A model generated the notes under the pieces. It ran no database searches, was not told the origin of the DNA, and saw only the letters and a program-made list of their open reading frames with translations. A stretch of 12,253 nucleotides of DNA, taken from positions 1 through 12,253 of the forward strand of contig JADNRX010001240.1 of assembly GCA_015501595.1 (NCBI GenBank), read 5' to 3'. Source of the DNA: Hymenopellis radicata (Eukaryota; Basidiomycota; Agaricomycetes; Agaricales; Physalacriaceae). Both the position numbers and the translations under genes were made by a program. Within the stretch, counting starts at the first letter, position 1. Every line of letters begins with the position of its first letter. This document shows positions 1 to 7,369 of this stretch, one piece after another.

Positions 1-190
1 TCCGGACAGTGGCAGAGCCCCATCTCATTCTCTCTCTCCTACTTGTCTCATCTCAGCGTGTCGTCGCCATCAAAGTTGTGAGTCTTGAGTTTGCATTACG
101 TTGCTGACTTGTATCTTGCAGTTTTGTTGAGTGGAGCCGGGTAAGTCCTAGATTAGGGTTAGTACTGACCATGCTTTATAAACGGCACTT
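1..190 (+). other. CT-rich leader-like segment with one intron-like unit
   Basis: The first 60 bases are pyrimidine-rich, with CT runs around 25-55, like the leader of an expressed fungal gene. A good intron-like unit follows at 78-121 (44 nt): donor GTGAGT, branch-like TGCTGAC, acceptor TTGCAG. A second strong donor, GTAAGT, starts at 141, but I cannot name its acceptor with confidence. There is no ATG in the first exon-like piece, so this could be the 5' untranslated part of a gene, the end of a gene lying to the left, or a non-coding transcript. The strand is inferred from the splice signals only. Confidence 0.3.
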
Positions 191-198
191 GAGTTCGG

Positions 199-395
199 AA
201 ACCCATCTATTCACCCCGGTTCTACGAGAAATGGCCGGTCGCCTGGTAGATGGGTGAAAGACTCGAGTGTCAGACGTTCCACATAGTGGTACGCCGTCTT
301 CGGACGTTCGCACAAAGTCCTCCTCCTGAGGCCATCGGTCTAAACAACCGGTGCGAGCCAAGAGGATCCCCGAGCCAGAGGGTTGGCTCGGGGAT
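199..395 (+). ncRNA. Cluster of hairpins; possible structured RNA
   Basis: Three inverted repeats lie within 200 bases. The first has 9-bp perfect arms (ACCCATCTA near 200-208, TAGATGGGT near 247-255). The second is a 4-bp stem closed by a UUCG tetraloop (CGTC-TTCG-GACG, 295-306). The third has perfect 11-bp arms (ATCCCCGAGCC at 366-376, GGCTCGGGGAT at 385-395) around an 8-base loop, followed by TCTTTTC. No long convincing reading frame covers it. A minus-strand frame at 176-361 is open for 61 codons but shows no recognisable feature. A structured RNA, a snoRNA-like element or simple chance are all possible; I see no box motifs that would settle the class. Confidence 0.25.
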
Positions 396-399
396 TCTT

Positions 400-660
400 T
401 TCGGTTCTTGGGGCACCAGCCACCGGACCCTTCACGCCCGTACGATGTATGATTTTATGGACTTCACGCCCACCCTACAAGCTTTTTCAACTTTTTCATT
501 TTCGAGGTTCTGGCTCCAGCTTTTGTTGTAGGGTATCCCAACTATGTATTTTACAATTAGAATTCAATTTGTGAAGCCGTACACCCAGCGTTGCAACAAT
601 AGTTAATCTCGAGTGAATACCGCGGCGCACTGCAAGTCAGCACAGCCACTCAGGCGTTGA
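400..660. other. Intergenic stretch, no supported gene
   Basis: Mixed-composition DNA with short AT-rich patches (490-520, 540-570). Short frames exist on both strands, but none has a codon pattern, splice signals or domain that I can support. Confidence 0.5.
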
Positions 661-699
661 GAATAGGCAGGCGCTCTTATCTACCATCCATCCATCCCA

Positions 700-1018
700 C
701 CCCGGAGGAGCACTCTCACGAAGACGTCTCCGCGAAGACGCCTCCCACGAAGATATCACCACGACGCGCCAGCAGAGAGGAGCTGCCCACACAAAGACGA
801 CCATCCCACGAGAGGAGCAGACGGGAGGCGCACGTCAGAGGAGCGTAGAGGAGGAGCACGCGTGAGAAGCACACTGGAGGAGGACACGAGAGAGGACAGC
901 ACGCGAGAAGAGAGGACAGCACGCTCCCACTCCATAGCACGACACGCTCCCAGCCACACTCCCGCCACGCCCATCACATCAGACACACACCCATCCCAAC
1001 ACCATCCAACACACCCAG
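700..1018. repeat. GA-rich then CA-rich low-complexity DNA upstream of the RAP1-like gene
   Basis: GAGGAGCAC-like words recur at 704-713 and 851-859. CGAAGACG-like words repeat with a ~16-base step between 718 and 752. The 14-mer AGAGGACAGCACGC occurs exactly twice, at 891-904 and 911-924. From about 930 to 1018 the sequence turns into CA/CCC-rich DNA ending in ACACCCAG, which could serve as a splice acceptor for the first recognisable exon of the RAP1-like gene, or as its leader. Frames through this segment are low-complexity and I do not call them genes. Confidence 0.5.
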
Positions 1019-3257
1019 CGCAACACGCAAATGGCGGAGAGCAGACGTTCTCCTGTACGATCCAAAGAGGACGAATGAAGACCTCCTTGTTATAGCCTAC
1101 GGCGCGCACTCCAACCACAGACTGCGAGATTTATGGCTCAAACCTGTGGCCCACATTAAACACTCGATTAAAAGGCAGTCTTTCGAGCTACTTCCTCCGC
1201 GTAGGCAGGCCATGCCCGGTAGGGTTGGACAGTCAGTTTACATGTTCTTTTTCAGTCGCGTCTACATACTCATCTCCCGCCCAGTAAGCGCGTAGAATTC
1301 TCGCAAGATGACAAGGAACATCTTGGGCAGTATCTGGCCTCTCGTGTTCCCAAGCCTGCTGACGGTGGACTACTTGGCAAAGTCCTCTACAACGAGCTGG
1401 TTGACCTGTATACGGTGGACCCCACGGAATATGCGTGGGTGAAGCGCCATACTGCTCAATCTTGGCGGGAGCACTACAAGAAGAACCCGGCCTATTTCAA
1501 CGCGTTTATCATCGACTATGTTGCCGAATACGGCCCTAATCATGACCGCAACCGGTATTTCCGTACTCGAGAGCTGAACCGCGGCATCAAGCGCTCTCAT
1601 AGCGACGACGACGATGAACAAGACGAGGAGGAAAAACCGGAACATATCCCAACCCAAAACTGGAGGGGAAAGCGTGCCGCACGCGAGGAGGAGGAACGGC
1701 GCCAGAGAAGCATAGCCAGGCGCCAAGAAGCGGAAGAGGATAGCGAAGAGGACGTTGCACCGTAAGCTGCTAAATACATTTCTTGCCAAGTACCTAATCC
1801 ATGTTATAGACCAGCTCGCCCTAAAAACGCGACTCCCGGCCCCTCGGGTACCAACCGCCACTTTTCTGAGGGCATGACCACTCTGGTAGCGTCTCCGGAA
1901 AAGACACAAATCATTACAAGTCAGACTCCTCCCGGCTCTCCAGTTCACAGTCCTGAACCTAAACGGGAACGATCTCCTTCCCTCCACCCTCCGCCTTCCG
2001 TTATAGAGGTAATCGACATCGAATCAGAGCCGGAAACCCCGCCAAGGCCTAAACCCAAACCAAAGGCCGATGGGAAACGTCGCGCTAAGACTCCGGTTCC
2101 CATAGTGGCGGAATCCGACCAGACCAAGGCTCCGACTCAAGGAGAACAAGAAGATCCCGTCATTGTGGAATCGGCGCAGGAGGAACAGCCAGTGCCAAAG
2201 CCTGAGCCGACCATTAAAGCCAAAGCTCGTTCGACGGGACTGTCAGAGAACTCGCACGCCCGACGTTGCACCCACGGCTCCGTATCGTAACACTCGGTCG
2301 CGAAGCAGGAGCGTTGAAGCCAGCGCTTACCACCGTCGAAGCGACGACGCGTCAACAAGAAGCCTGATCTCCAGGCTGTGAAAGAGCAGGACGATGAGGA
2401 GATCAGAGAGACCAGCGTTGAGCCGGTCGTTCCGCCAGAGCCGAAGAAACGACGCGGGAACAAGAAGCAGGCTGCCGAAGAGCAGCAGGAGGACGAGGAG
2501 ATGAGAGACGAGGGCTTTGAGCCCGTTGTTCAACCAGCCCAAGGAACAGCGTGTTGACAAGGTCATGGAAGGGCTGGAGGACGAGCAGGATGACGAGGAG
2601 ATGAAAAAGGGTAACGTTGAGGCCGTCGTTCAACGGGAGCCCAAGGAACAGCGTGTCGACCAGGTCTTGGGAGAGCCGGAGGACGAGGAGGATGAGGAGG
2701 AGAAGATCGAGGACCTGCTGAGGAGTGAAGACCCAAACAACTTCATTTCGGATGCGCCCCGGGCCCGCAAATCTCAGCCTTCGTTCATGGATTACGAGCC
2801 TGCTCACCCTGGGCCGCAGATGTATGATTCTTTGGATGAAGATGATCTTCAGACGCGGGTGGCGCTTTTCTCAGAAGATGACGATGACGATGAGGAGGAA
2901 TCACAAGAGCCATTATTCACGCAAAAGGAGGAATCGCAGGTTCCACTGTTTACGCAGGAACACGACGTGCAGATGGAGGTGGACGAGGAGAAGGCGCAGG
3001 AGAAACCGCCGTCCACCCAGCCTCTGGGCGATTCGCTCAACAAGTTTAACAGCCGGCGGGCGAAGAAGACGCCGGTGACCCCGCCTCGCCAAGTTCGACT
3101 TCGAAGAAAGTCGACAGAGTCTTCGGAACAGTTCCCTTTGGAAGGCACTGGCGCGGGGAGGAAGTTGAAGGAGATGCAGAATATTGGCAAGGTCACGCCG
3201 TATGTTCCGCCGTCGGGGTCGCGCGCTGCGAAGCATCTTTTGCAGCGGTCTCCGTGA
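1019..3257 (+). CDS. RAP1-like telomere protein (partial BRCT + Rap1-type Myb), frameshifted
   Basis: Homologues of this kind bind or coat telomeric chromatin in the nucleus. What is visible: exon 1032-1231 reads ADVLLYDPKRTNEDLL and later KPVAHIKHSIKRQSFELLP, which looks like the second half of a BRCT domain. After the intron at 1232-1284, exon 1285-1761 reads RVEFSQDDKEHLGQYLASR then AWVKRHTAQSWREHYKKN, the hallmark of the Rap1 Myb domain. An acidic and basic tail follows. After the intron at 1762-1809, a Pro/Ser/Glu-rich linker runs to about 2240. From there the frame moves three times (near 2243, 2316 and 2530) before the last open stretch to the stop at 3257. That stretch holds acidic repeats, an SQ/TQ cluster and a basic C-terminus (PYVPPSGSRAAKHLLQRSP). 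No full BRCT start was found; an ATG at 1031 gives only 15 codons in another frame. It is either a decaying copy or an intact gene with sequence errors. The domain call is strong; intactness is not. Confidence 0.7.
1232..1284 (+). other. Intron between BRCT-like and Myb exons
   Basis: 53 nt, donor GTCAGT, pyrimidine-rich 3' part, acceptor CCCAG. Splicing joins CA to T (a His codon) and carries the BRCT-like frame directly into AAG CGC GTA GAA at the start of the Myb domain. The frame match on both sides is the main evidence. The donor is weaker than usual. Confidence 0.55.
1762..1809 (+). other. Intron after the Myb exon
   Basis: 48 nt, donor GTAAGC, branch-like CCTAATC, acceptor TTATAG. Unspliced reading stops at once (TAA, 1763-1765). 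Splicing completes a Pro codon and joins the frame to the ATG-containing stretch at 1874, so the protein continues without a stop to about 2240. Confidence 0.8.
2317..2720 (+). repeat. ~102-bp acidic coding repeats in the RAP1-like gene
   Basis: About three and a half diverged units encode a pattern like EQDDEEM..., then EPVV.PEPK.QRVD. Units begin near 2378, 2475 and 2575, and a partial unit starts near 2675. A related partial unit precedes them (PPSKRRRVNKK against PPEPKKRRGNKK). Comparing GTTCAACCAGCCCAAGG in unit 2 with GTTCAACGGGAGCCCAAGG in unit 3 shows that unit 2 is two bases short, exactly where the frame breaks. The array therefore both explains and dates the frameshift: the indel arose after the units had formed. 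Confidence 0.65.
2892..2957 (+). repeat. Duplicated SQ/TQ motif pair (33-bp repeat)
   Basis: EESQEPLFTQ is followed at once by the near copy EESQVPLFTQ, with K between them. SQ or TQ pairs sit at 2901-2906, 2919-2924, 2934-2939 and 2952-2957, in a strongly acidic stretch. Four such sites in about 20 residues is the usual look of an SQ/TQ cluster, the preferred target of ATM/ATR (Tel1/Mec1) kinases. That reading fits a telomere or damage-response role but is inference. Confidence 0.6.
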
Positions 3258-3449
3258 GGAGGTAGTTGATCGTTCGTTTTGGGTCTTGGAGTCAGGTCGT
3301 GATCGTCTTTGCTGTATGTATACTTAACCTATTGCTCGCGCTGCTGCTGTATTTTTGGCTCTGGCTAGTACTTTTATGATTGGACATTAGTTAATTTGAA
3401 TCCGTGCTCTGTAATGTACTAGTACTACTATGATAGTTTCCTGTGGACT
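3258..3449. other. Convergent 3' intergenic spacer
   Basis: T-rich DNA after the RAP1-like stop, without an open frame worth calling. It separates two genes that point at each other and should hold both 3' untranslated regions. I see no clear polyadenylation signal of the animal AATAAA type on either strand. Confidence 0.5.
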
Positions 3450-4214
3450 CTACCAGCACACAGCCTGAACATCTTTCTGTCGCAAAGCCCGCATGCATTC
3501 CAGAACTTCCGGTCCAAGGTTACTCCCATTACGGATTCCGAGGACAACAGACGAGAGAGTACCATCGGCGCGCGAAGAGAGCGCGGGGAGCAGTGCTCTG
3601 TGGGGCTGGCGATCCTCCGCCCACACCAATTCGAGAGACGTCAACTCGGGCAGGAGGGTATTGGCAGACAACTGCTTGAAAAGCCTTTTGTTGAGCAGAG
3701 GTGGTCCCGAAACAGCCTCAATAACCTGTAGGTATTTGAGATGGCCCATGTCACGGAGCACATCAAGCAGGCTGTCCGCCAGAGTCGGACGCGCAATCCA
3801 ACCAGGATAGGTGTCGTCATGCCGCCCGCGCATAACAAGACTGAACGTGCTCAGCTTGCATTGCGAAGATTGGAGGAATCCAGGCAGCACGAGGAGCGGG
3901 TTTCTCCATGGCGTAGACGTTAGATGTTGGTGAGGGCATGTTTCGGGGTCGGGAAAGATTAAGTATTCGAGAGTTGGAACGAAAAAATGTGCACCTGTTA
4001 TTGATAAGGTGAGGCGTCCGACGATCCATGTACGAAATCGTGGTGTTATTCTATGTAAAGAGATAATTTTGATTGGCAAAAAGGAATACCTGCCAGAGTA
4101 TGTACGATTCACACAATCTAAATATAAAGGTGTGCCCCAGTTCGGGACGTGGTCTCCCCCAGCACATCTCTTCAACACGCTCTCCTCAGGGAGAGTGTCT
4201 TCACCACGCGCCAT
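3450..4214 (-). CDS. F-box/LRR-like protein, C-terminal part (N-terminus missing)
   Basis: This is an open frame of 254 codons on the minus strand. It contains leucine-rich-repeat-like phrases such as PTLEYLIFPDPE, CKLSTFSLVMRG, GHLKYLQVIEAVSG, LLPELTSLELVW and LSSVVLGIRNGS, spaced as in the large mushroom families of F-box/LRR proteins (SCF ubiquitin-ligase substrate adaptors). No F-box is present: the ATG at 4214 and the first ~25 residues lie in the GAGCGTGTTGAAGATG-type minisatellite, so the natural 5' half has been lost or replaced. A possible intron lies between GTATTCC (about 4093) and ACAG (about 3999), but splicing it (95 nt) breaks the frame, so I keep the unspliced frame. It is probably a truncated, non-functional copy; function beyond the LRR-like fold is not visible. 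Confidence 0.5.
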   Translation of the reverse strand: MARGEDTLPEESVLKRCAGGDHVPNWGTPLYLDCVNRTYSGRYSFLPIKIISLHRITPRFRTWIVGRLTLSITGAHFFVPTLEYLIFPDPETCPHQHLTSTPWRNPLLVLPGFLQSSQCKLSTFSLVMRGRHDDTYPGWIARPTLADSLLDVLRDMGHLKYLQVIEAVSGPPLLNKRLFKQLSANTLLPELTSLELVWAEDRQPHRALLPALSSRADGTLSSVVLGIRNGSNLGPEVLECMRALRQKDVQAVCW

Positions 4215-4500
4215 GTCGCCGCCAGATGTACATCCTCAACACGCTCTCCCCCCCCCCACGGAGACATCTTCAACACGCTCTTCCCGGGGCACATCCTCGA
4301 CCCGCTCTCCCCAGCGCAGACGTCCGCAACGTGCTCGCCCTCCTTCCGCACCTCCTCAACACGCTCTCCGCTCAGGGAGACGACTTCAACATGCTCTCCC
4401 CCCCCGTCTTCGCCGCTACTGCACGCATCTTCAACATGCTCCCCCCTTCCGTGCGCTTCTTCAACATACTCGCCCCTCTGCGGGAGACGGAGCGCAGCGG
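4160..4500. repeat. Degenerate ~30-bp minisatellite
   Basis: The core CTTCAACACGCTCTCC recurs with CAAC (or a variant) at 4173, 4202, 4237, 4271, 4298, 4327, 4357, 4387, 4432 and 4462. Steps are 26-45 bases, most often about 30. Inter-core bases include C-runs of 10 (near 4248) and 8 (near 4388). Read on the minus strand, the unit encodes GEHVEDV/GERVEEV-like decapeptides. All three plus frames are also open, as expected for such a repeat. I treat the frames here as by-products of the repeat, not as genes. Confidence 0.85.
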
Positions 4501-4719
4501 GGAGGAGATCGCGGCCGGGTCGTTCCAAAAATAGATCCTGCGCACGACTGGAGTACGAGCGCATCTGTTGGAGGCGGTTAGTACCGCTCGATAGGAGAGG
4601 CATCGACCTACAGCTAGTACGGGTAAGTTGCCTATTGTTCTTCACCCCGGGTCATACTGTTAAGTAGCCAGAGTCGATTCCACGAGGTGAGACTGACTTA
4701 CCTCACGGGGGCTACACCT

Positions 4720-6140
4720 CACGATTACCAGGGTAGTTCAGCGTCGTCCTCAAGCGCGTCAGGAAATCTTTTTCGCGTAACCAAAGTCGATACCTGCGAG
4801 GTGATGTTCATGTTCAGATCCGAGCGACTGATCAAGGGATTTACTTACACCTCGCATTTCAGCATCAGTTACCTACGGAACAAGGCCGTTAACAGGGGGA
4901 GCACAGACGACATAAGGACAACATACCAACAGCGGTTTAGCATCATCGTATGTGTACTATGTCGGTACAGTCAGTATAGAACCAACTGTCGTCGCCAAAT
5001 TCCTCCGATTCCGGTGCCGCCCACAGCTCAGACTCTAATCAGATGGCCAGTCAGAGACAAATCAACTCGCCCAAGGATAGCATACCTTCATAGTACACCT
5101 CTTCACTCGTCTCACTACACGGGTAACAGGTGATTAGACAAGCCGAGTCAAAGGGTGCATAAGAGTGGACTTACTGCTTCATTGCTTAGAACTGGAATTT
5201 CCGGAGCGGCACAGTGTCCGAGTCGTCCTCGAGTAAATTAGACCATCGGATTCGTGTCACAGGGATCTATGAGGGGACATTAGCGCTAAGACGACATCGA
5301 ATCGTTGAGAAAAGGCTTACATGTTGGAGTCACGGTTTAATTACCTGTGCGAGAGAAACATCAACGAAAAGACACGTTCAATAAATGGACAACATACCAG
5401 TCACACTTTAAACCAGAGCGAGAAACGTCCAAGATCGTCGAAGTCCGGCGAAAAGACATCATAGACCAGGGCAATGAACTCAGGCTCAGAGCCTGACGTT
5501 CCTGGTCCAGTTCAAAGTCGCGGTCGATCCCAGCAGCGTAAGGACATCCAACAAGGTTCGACGTTCTTGACATACAGATAGCAGCCGGCGCAGAGCCAAC
5601 TGTGTTCCCGGCGCGGAGCCAAGTATAAGATCCAGGGTGTCGATAACCTGTAAATAGTGGGGTTAGTAGGTGTAAGGAAAGTCTTACAGTTGAGAGACTT
5701 ACCTTAACCGTGTAACAGTAATCGTAAATCTACTGCGATAGAGAGTGACGTGAACGGCCCCGTTAACAGTCGTCCTTGCCGCCGTCGAGAAGGATCATCA
5801 TAGTCCAGCGTGATGGTTGGCGAGTATGGTGGCGGACGGAACACTTGTATTGGCGAGCAGGATCACCGGCAAGTAGCCCCGGGCTTTCAGCGCGTAACCA
5901 ACTGAGTAGACTACAAAGTCAGTAAGTAAATTCTACAAGGATATAAACTCGACTTACGAGGTAGAGCGCCAACTGACCTATTGGTGAGTACTGCGTCGTG
6001 AAGGGGAGCATGGCGACGACCTACGTCGGGTTCAAAGGAGAGCTGTCGAAGGGAGAAATGCATTGAACTAGTCCATCTAGGACAAGGTAAGTCATTGTGT
6101 AGGACAAGAAGACAACAATACACCGCACCTTCAAAATGTG
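4720..6140 (-). pseudogene. Decaying multi-exon gene of unknown family
   Basis: The minus strand carries a ladder of canonical introns: 6128-6077, 5957-5911 (GTAAGT...TTTGTAG), 5702-5648 (GTAAGT, CTACTAACC, TTTACAG), 5397-5345, 5320-5267, 5174-5115, 5085-5035 and perhaps one ending near 4877. Lengths are 47-60 nt. Exon pieces read like protein, for example EFIALVYDVFSPDFDDLGRF (about 5500-5430), IPVTRIRWSNLLEDDSDTVP (5266-5207) and SELWAAPESEEFGDDSWFY (about 5030-4975). Several intron phases agree. However, spliced frames still contain about eight stops, mostly TGA, which is close to random density. So the introns are the solid evidence; the protein is only partly readable. I do not recognise the family. 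A plus-strand frame at 4687-5133 is judged a shadow. Confidence 0.4.
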
Positions 6141-6244
6141 TCAAGCGTCGTACTTGAGGTTCGGCGAGGACTGGAGTGACGGTCTGTCCACTTAGCCCAG
6201 CATGTCATCAGGCCGAACGACAAGGCACCGCACTTTGCAATTGA

Positions 6245-6295
6245 CATGGACCCGCCGTTCCCCAAAATCATGGACCCGCCGTTCCCCAAAATCAT
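6245..6295. repeat. Perfect 24-bp tandem duplication
   Basis: ATGGACCCGCCGTTCCCC followed by AAAATC occurs twice without a mismatch (6246-6269 and 6270-6293), with flanking bases continuing the period. It lies between two exon-like areas of the minus strand. The identity of the copies points to a recent replication-slippage event in DNA that is otherwise diverged. Confidence 0.9.
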
Positions 6296-6355
6296 AAAAG
6301 ACTATGTCCGAGTCAGCTTGAGTGTGGGGGTGAAGATAATAGTGTATCACACTTT

Positions 6356-6708
6356 TTATCGGGAATGGGTCGATTGAGACGCCCGCCTGAGTCGATGGTC
6401 AACGGAGAGACGTATAGATGCGACAAATTGAACAACTATATTAAAGAAAAGGTAAGAAAACGTTATGGAGTGTGCAGCGACAACGCACCTGGTAGACGAG
6501 TGAGCGCGCTCGGGAACCCTAATCCTTGCCCAAAGGTCCTGGTAAGTCGTCCGTGGTTGTCGTTGGACCCAAAAACATCAACCTCCAGAGCAAGAACGCG
6601 ACCTTCAGAGTTTGTTAATGGCGGTCCACGAGTACTGGAAACGGAGAACTTGCCAGAGTGTTTGGCGACGTCGACGGCGAGCTGACGAGTCATCAAAGAG
6701 GCGGCCAT
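6356..6708 (-). CDS. Small two-exon ORF, about 99 residues, unknown
   Basis: From the ATG at 6708 the frame is open to a donor GTGCGT at 6488. A 53-nt intron (6488-6436) ends in a strong TTTAATATAG. The second exon, 6435-6356, continues for 25 codons to TAA. The product begins MAASLMTRQLAVDVAKHSG and has no domain or membrane segment that I know. A further good intron (6777-6726, GTACGT...CTCTAG) lies 17 bases upstream of the ATG, so this may be an inner part of a longer, broken gene that starts at the promoter near 7250. Support is the open frame and the splice signals only. Confidence 0.25.
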
Positions 6709-6725
6709 AACAGAGAACTAAGCGA

Positions 6726-6777
6726 CTAGAGTGGAAGGGTTGGTAAGTACATCAAGGAGGAACATGCAACAACGTAC
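6726..6777 (-). other. Intron-like unit
   Basis: 52 nt on the minus strand: donor GTACGT, pyrimidine-rich end with TTACCAAC, acceptor CTCTAG. It shows that the DNA between the promoter near 7250 and the small ORF at 6708 was once transcribed and spliced on the minus strand. Confidence 0.55.
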
Positions 6778-7012
6778 CCAGTAGTCAGATGAACCCCCGC
6801 CAAGGCGTCGTCAAGAACATTCCACGAGTCGCCCTATGTTGTCGCTAAACGACGCCGCCGTCAAAGTCGAGGGCCACCAGTCGCGGGACATCCAAACCGT
6901 TAGAGGAGGTCAATGGCCGTCGAAGAGAGCAGCGGACGAGGGCGTCCAAGCATCGTGAAAGACGGCGTCGAAGGGCGACAGCTACAGGAAAGGACGAGTA
7001 AACAAAGTGGGA

Positions 7013-7150
7013 TCATGGTGGTAGGAAGGAACCCACGCTTGTGACCATCAACGGACGAAAGCGGTCACGTTTTCGGCGCGTCGGGAACTCGATGGTGCTC
7101 GCGTCGGTGGCAGCGACGAGCATCGTCTTGAGGACGAGAGAAAGAGGCAT
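7013..7150 (-). CDS. Short ORF directly behind a strong promoter; broken gene start
   Basis: 45 codons, MPLSLVLKTMLVAATDAS and on to a TGA at 7013-7015. The ATG is the first one downstream of a TATA box (7249-7255) and a ~50-base CT-rich leader, the normal layout of an expressed fungal gene. The N-terminus is mildly hydrophobic and could be a weak signal sequence, but the run is short. After the stop, another minus frame is open for about 60 codons (to about 6840, with VPRLVALDFDGGVV). This suggests a frameshifted first exon rather than a real 45-residue protein. Family not recognised. Confidence 0.35.
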   Translation of the reverse strand: MPLSLVLKTMLVAATDASTIEFPTRRKRDRFRPLMVTSVGSFLPP

Positions 7151-7164
7151 GAGACTTGATATGA

Positions 7165-7365
7165 ATGAATAGAAGAGCTGTGAGAGAAGGAAGCGAGGAG
7201 AGGAAGGAAGGAAGTGAGTGATGATGGTCTATCAGCAATTTCCTCGCCTTTTATAAGGATTTCATGGCCGCCAAGCTCGAAATAAAACGTAAATGTGTTC
7301 CGGTAATCGGAAGCCGTGGATCTAGAGCGCTCGTTCGCGCGGAGACTTCGGGACTTTTTGTCCAA
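7165..7365 (-). promoter_or_regulatory. RNA polymerase II promoter: inverted CCAAT-like site, TATA box, CT-rich start
   Basis: Reading the minus strand: ATTGG (a reversed CCAAT) near 7360, TATAAAA at 7255-7249, then from about 7222 a pyrimidine tract of CTTCCTTCCTTCCTCTCCTC type running to about 7165. The first ATG follows at 7150. TATA-to-tract spacing of about 30 bases and tract-to-ATG spacing are as expected for fungi. It is one of the clearest regulatory layouts in the window, though the gene behind it looks broken. Confidence 0.55.
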
Positions 7366-7369
7366 TTAA

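Noticed and set aside
153..162. TTAGGGTTAG, a telomere-repeat-like word near the RAP1-like gene
   Set aside because: Only one and a half repeats; a ten-base match is expected by chance and there is no array.
366..395. Hairpin followed by T-rich bases read as a bacterial terminator
   Set aside because: All other signals in the window are those of a eukaryotic nuclear genome; the T-tract is interrupted.
700..1018. Search for CRISPR-like or transposon-end structure in the GA-rich repeats
   Set aside because: Repeats are short, irregular and without spacers or terminal inverted repeats; ordinary low-complexity DNA.
1370..1987. 205-codon minus-strand frame opposite the Myb exon
   Set aside because: It crosses the antisense of a clear domain and of the intron at 1762-1809; a shadow of the plus-strand gene.
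4009..4667. Three overlapping plus-strand frames of 153-190 codons
   Set aside because: They are open because the ~30-bp minisatellite lacks stops in several frames; composition is Ser/Pro/Arg low-complexity.
4687..5133. 148-codon plus-strand frame
   Set aside because: The splice signals and better protein-like pieces here are all on the minus strand; no domain and no promoter on the plus strand.
6449..6780. Plus-strand GTAAG donors at 6451, 6543 and 6743 suggesting a plus-strand gene
   Set aside because: Acceptors and branch points are poorer than those on the minus strand, and the would-be exons are short and full of stops.
7048..7365. 105-codon minus-strand frame across the TATA box
   Set aside because: It would translate the promoter and the CT-rich leader; the Ser-rich middle is simply the CT tract.
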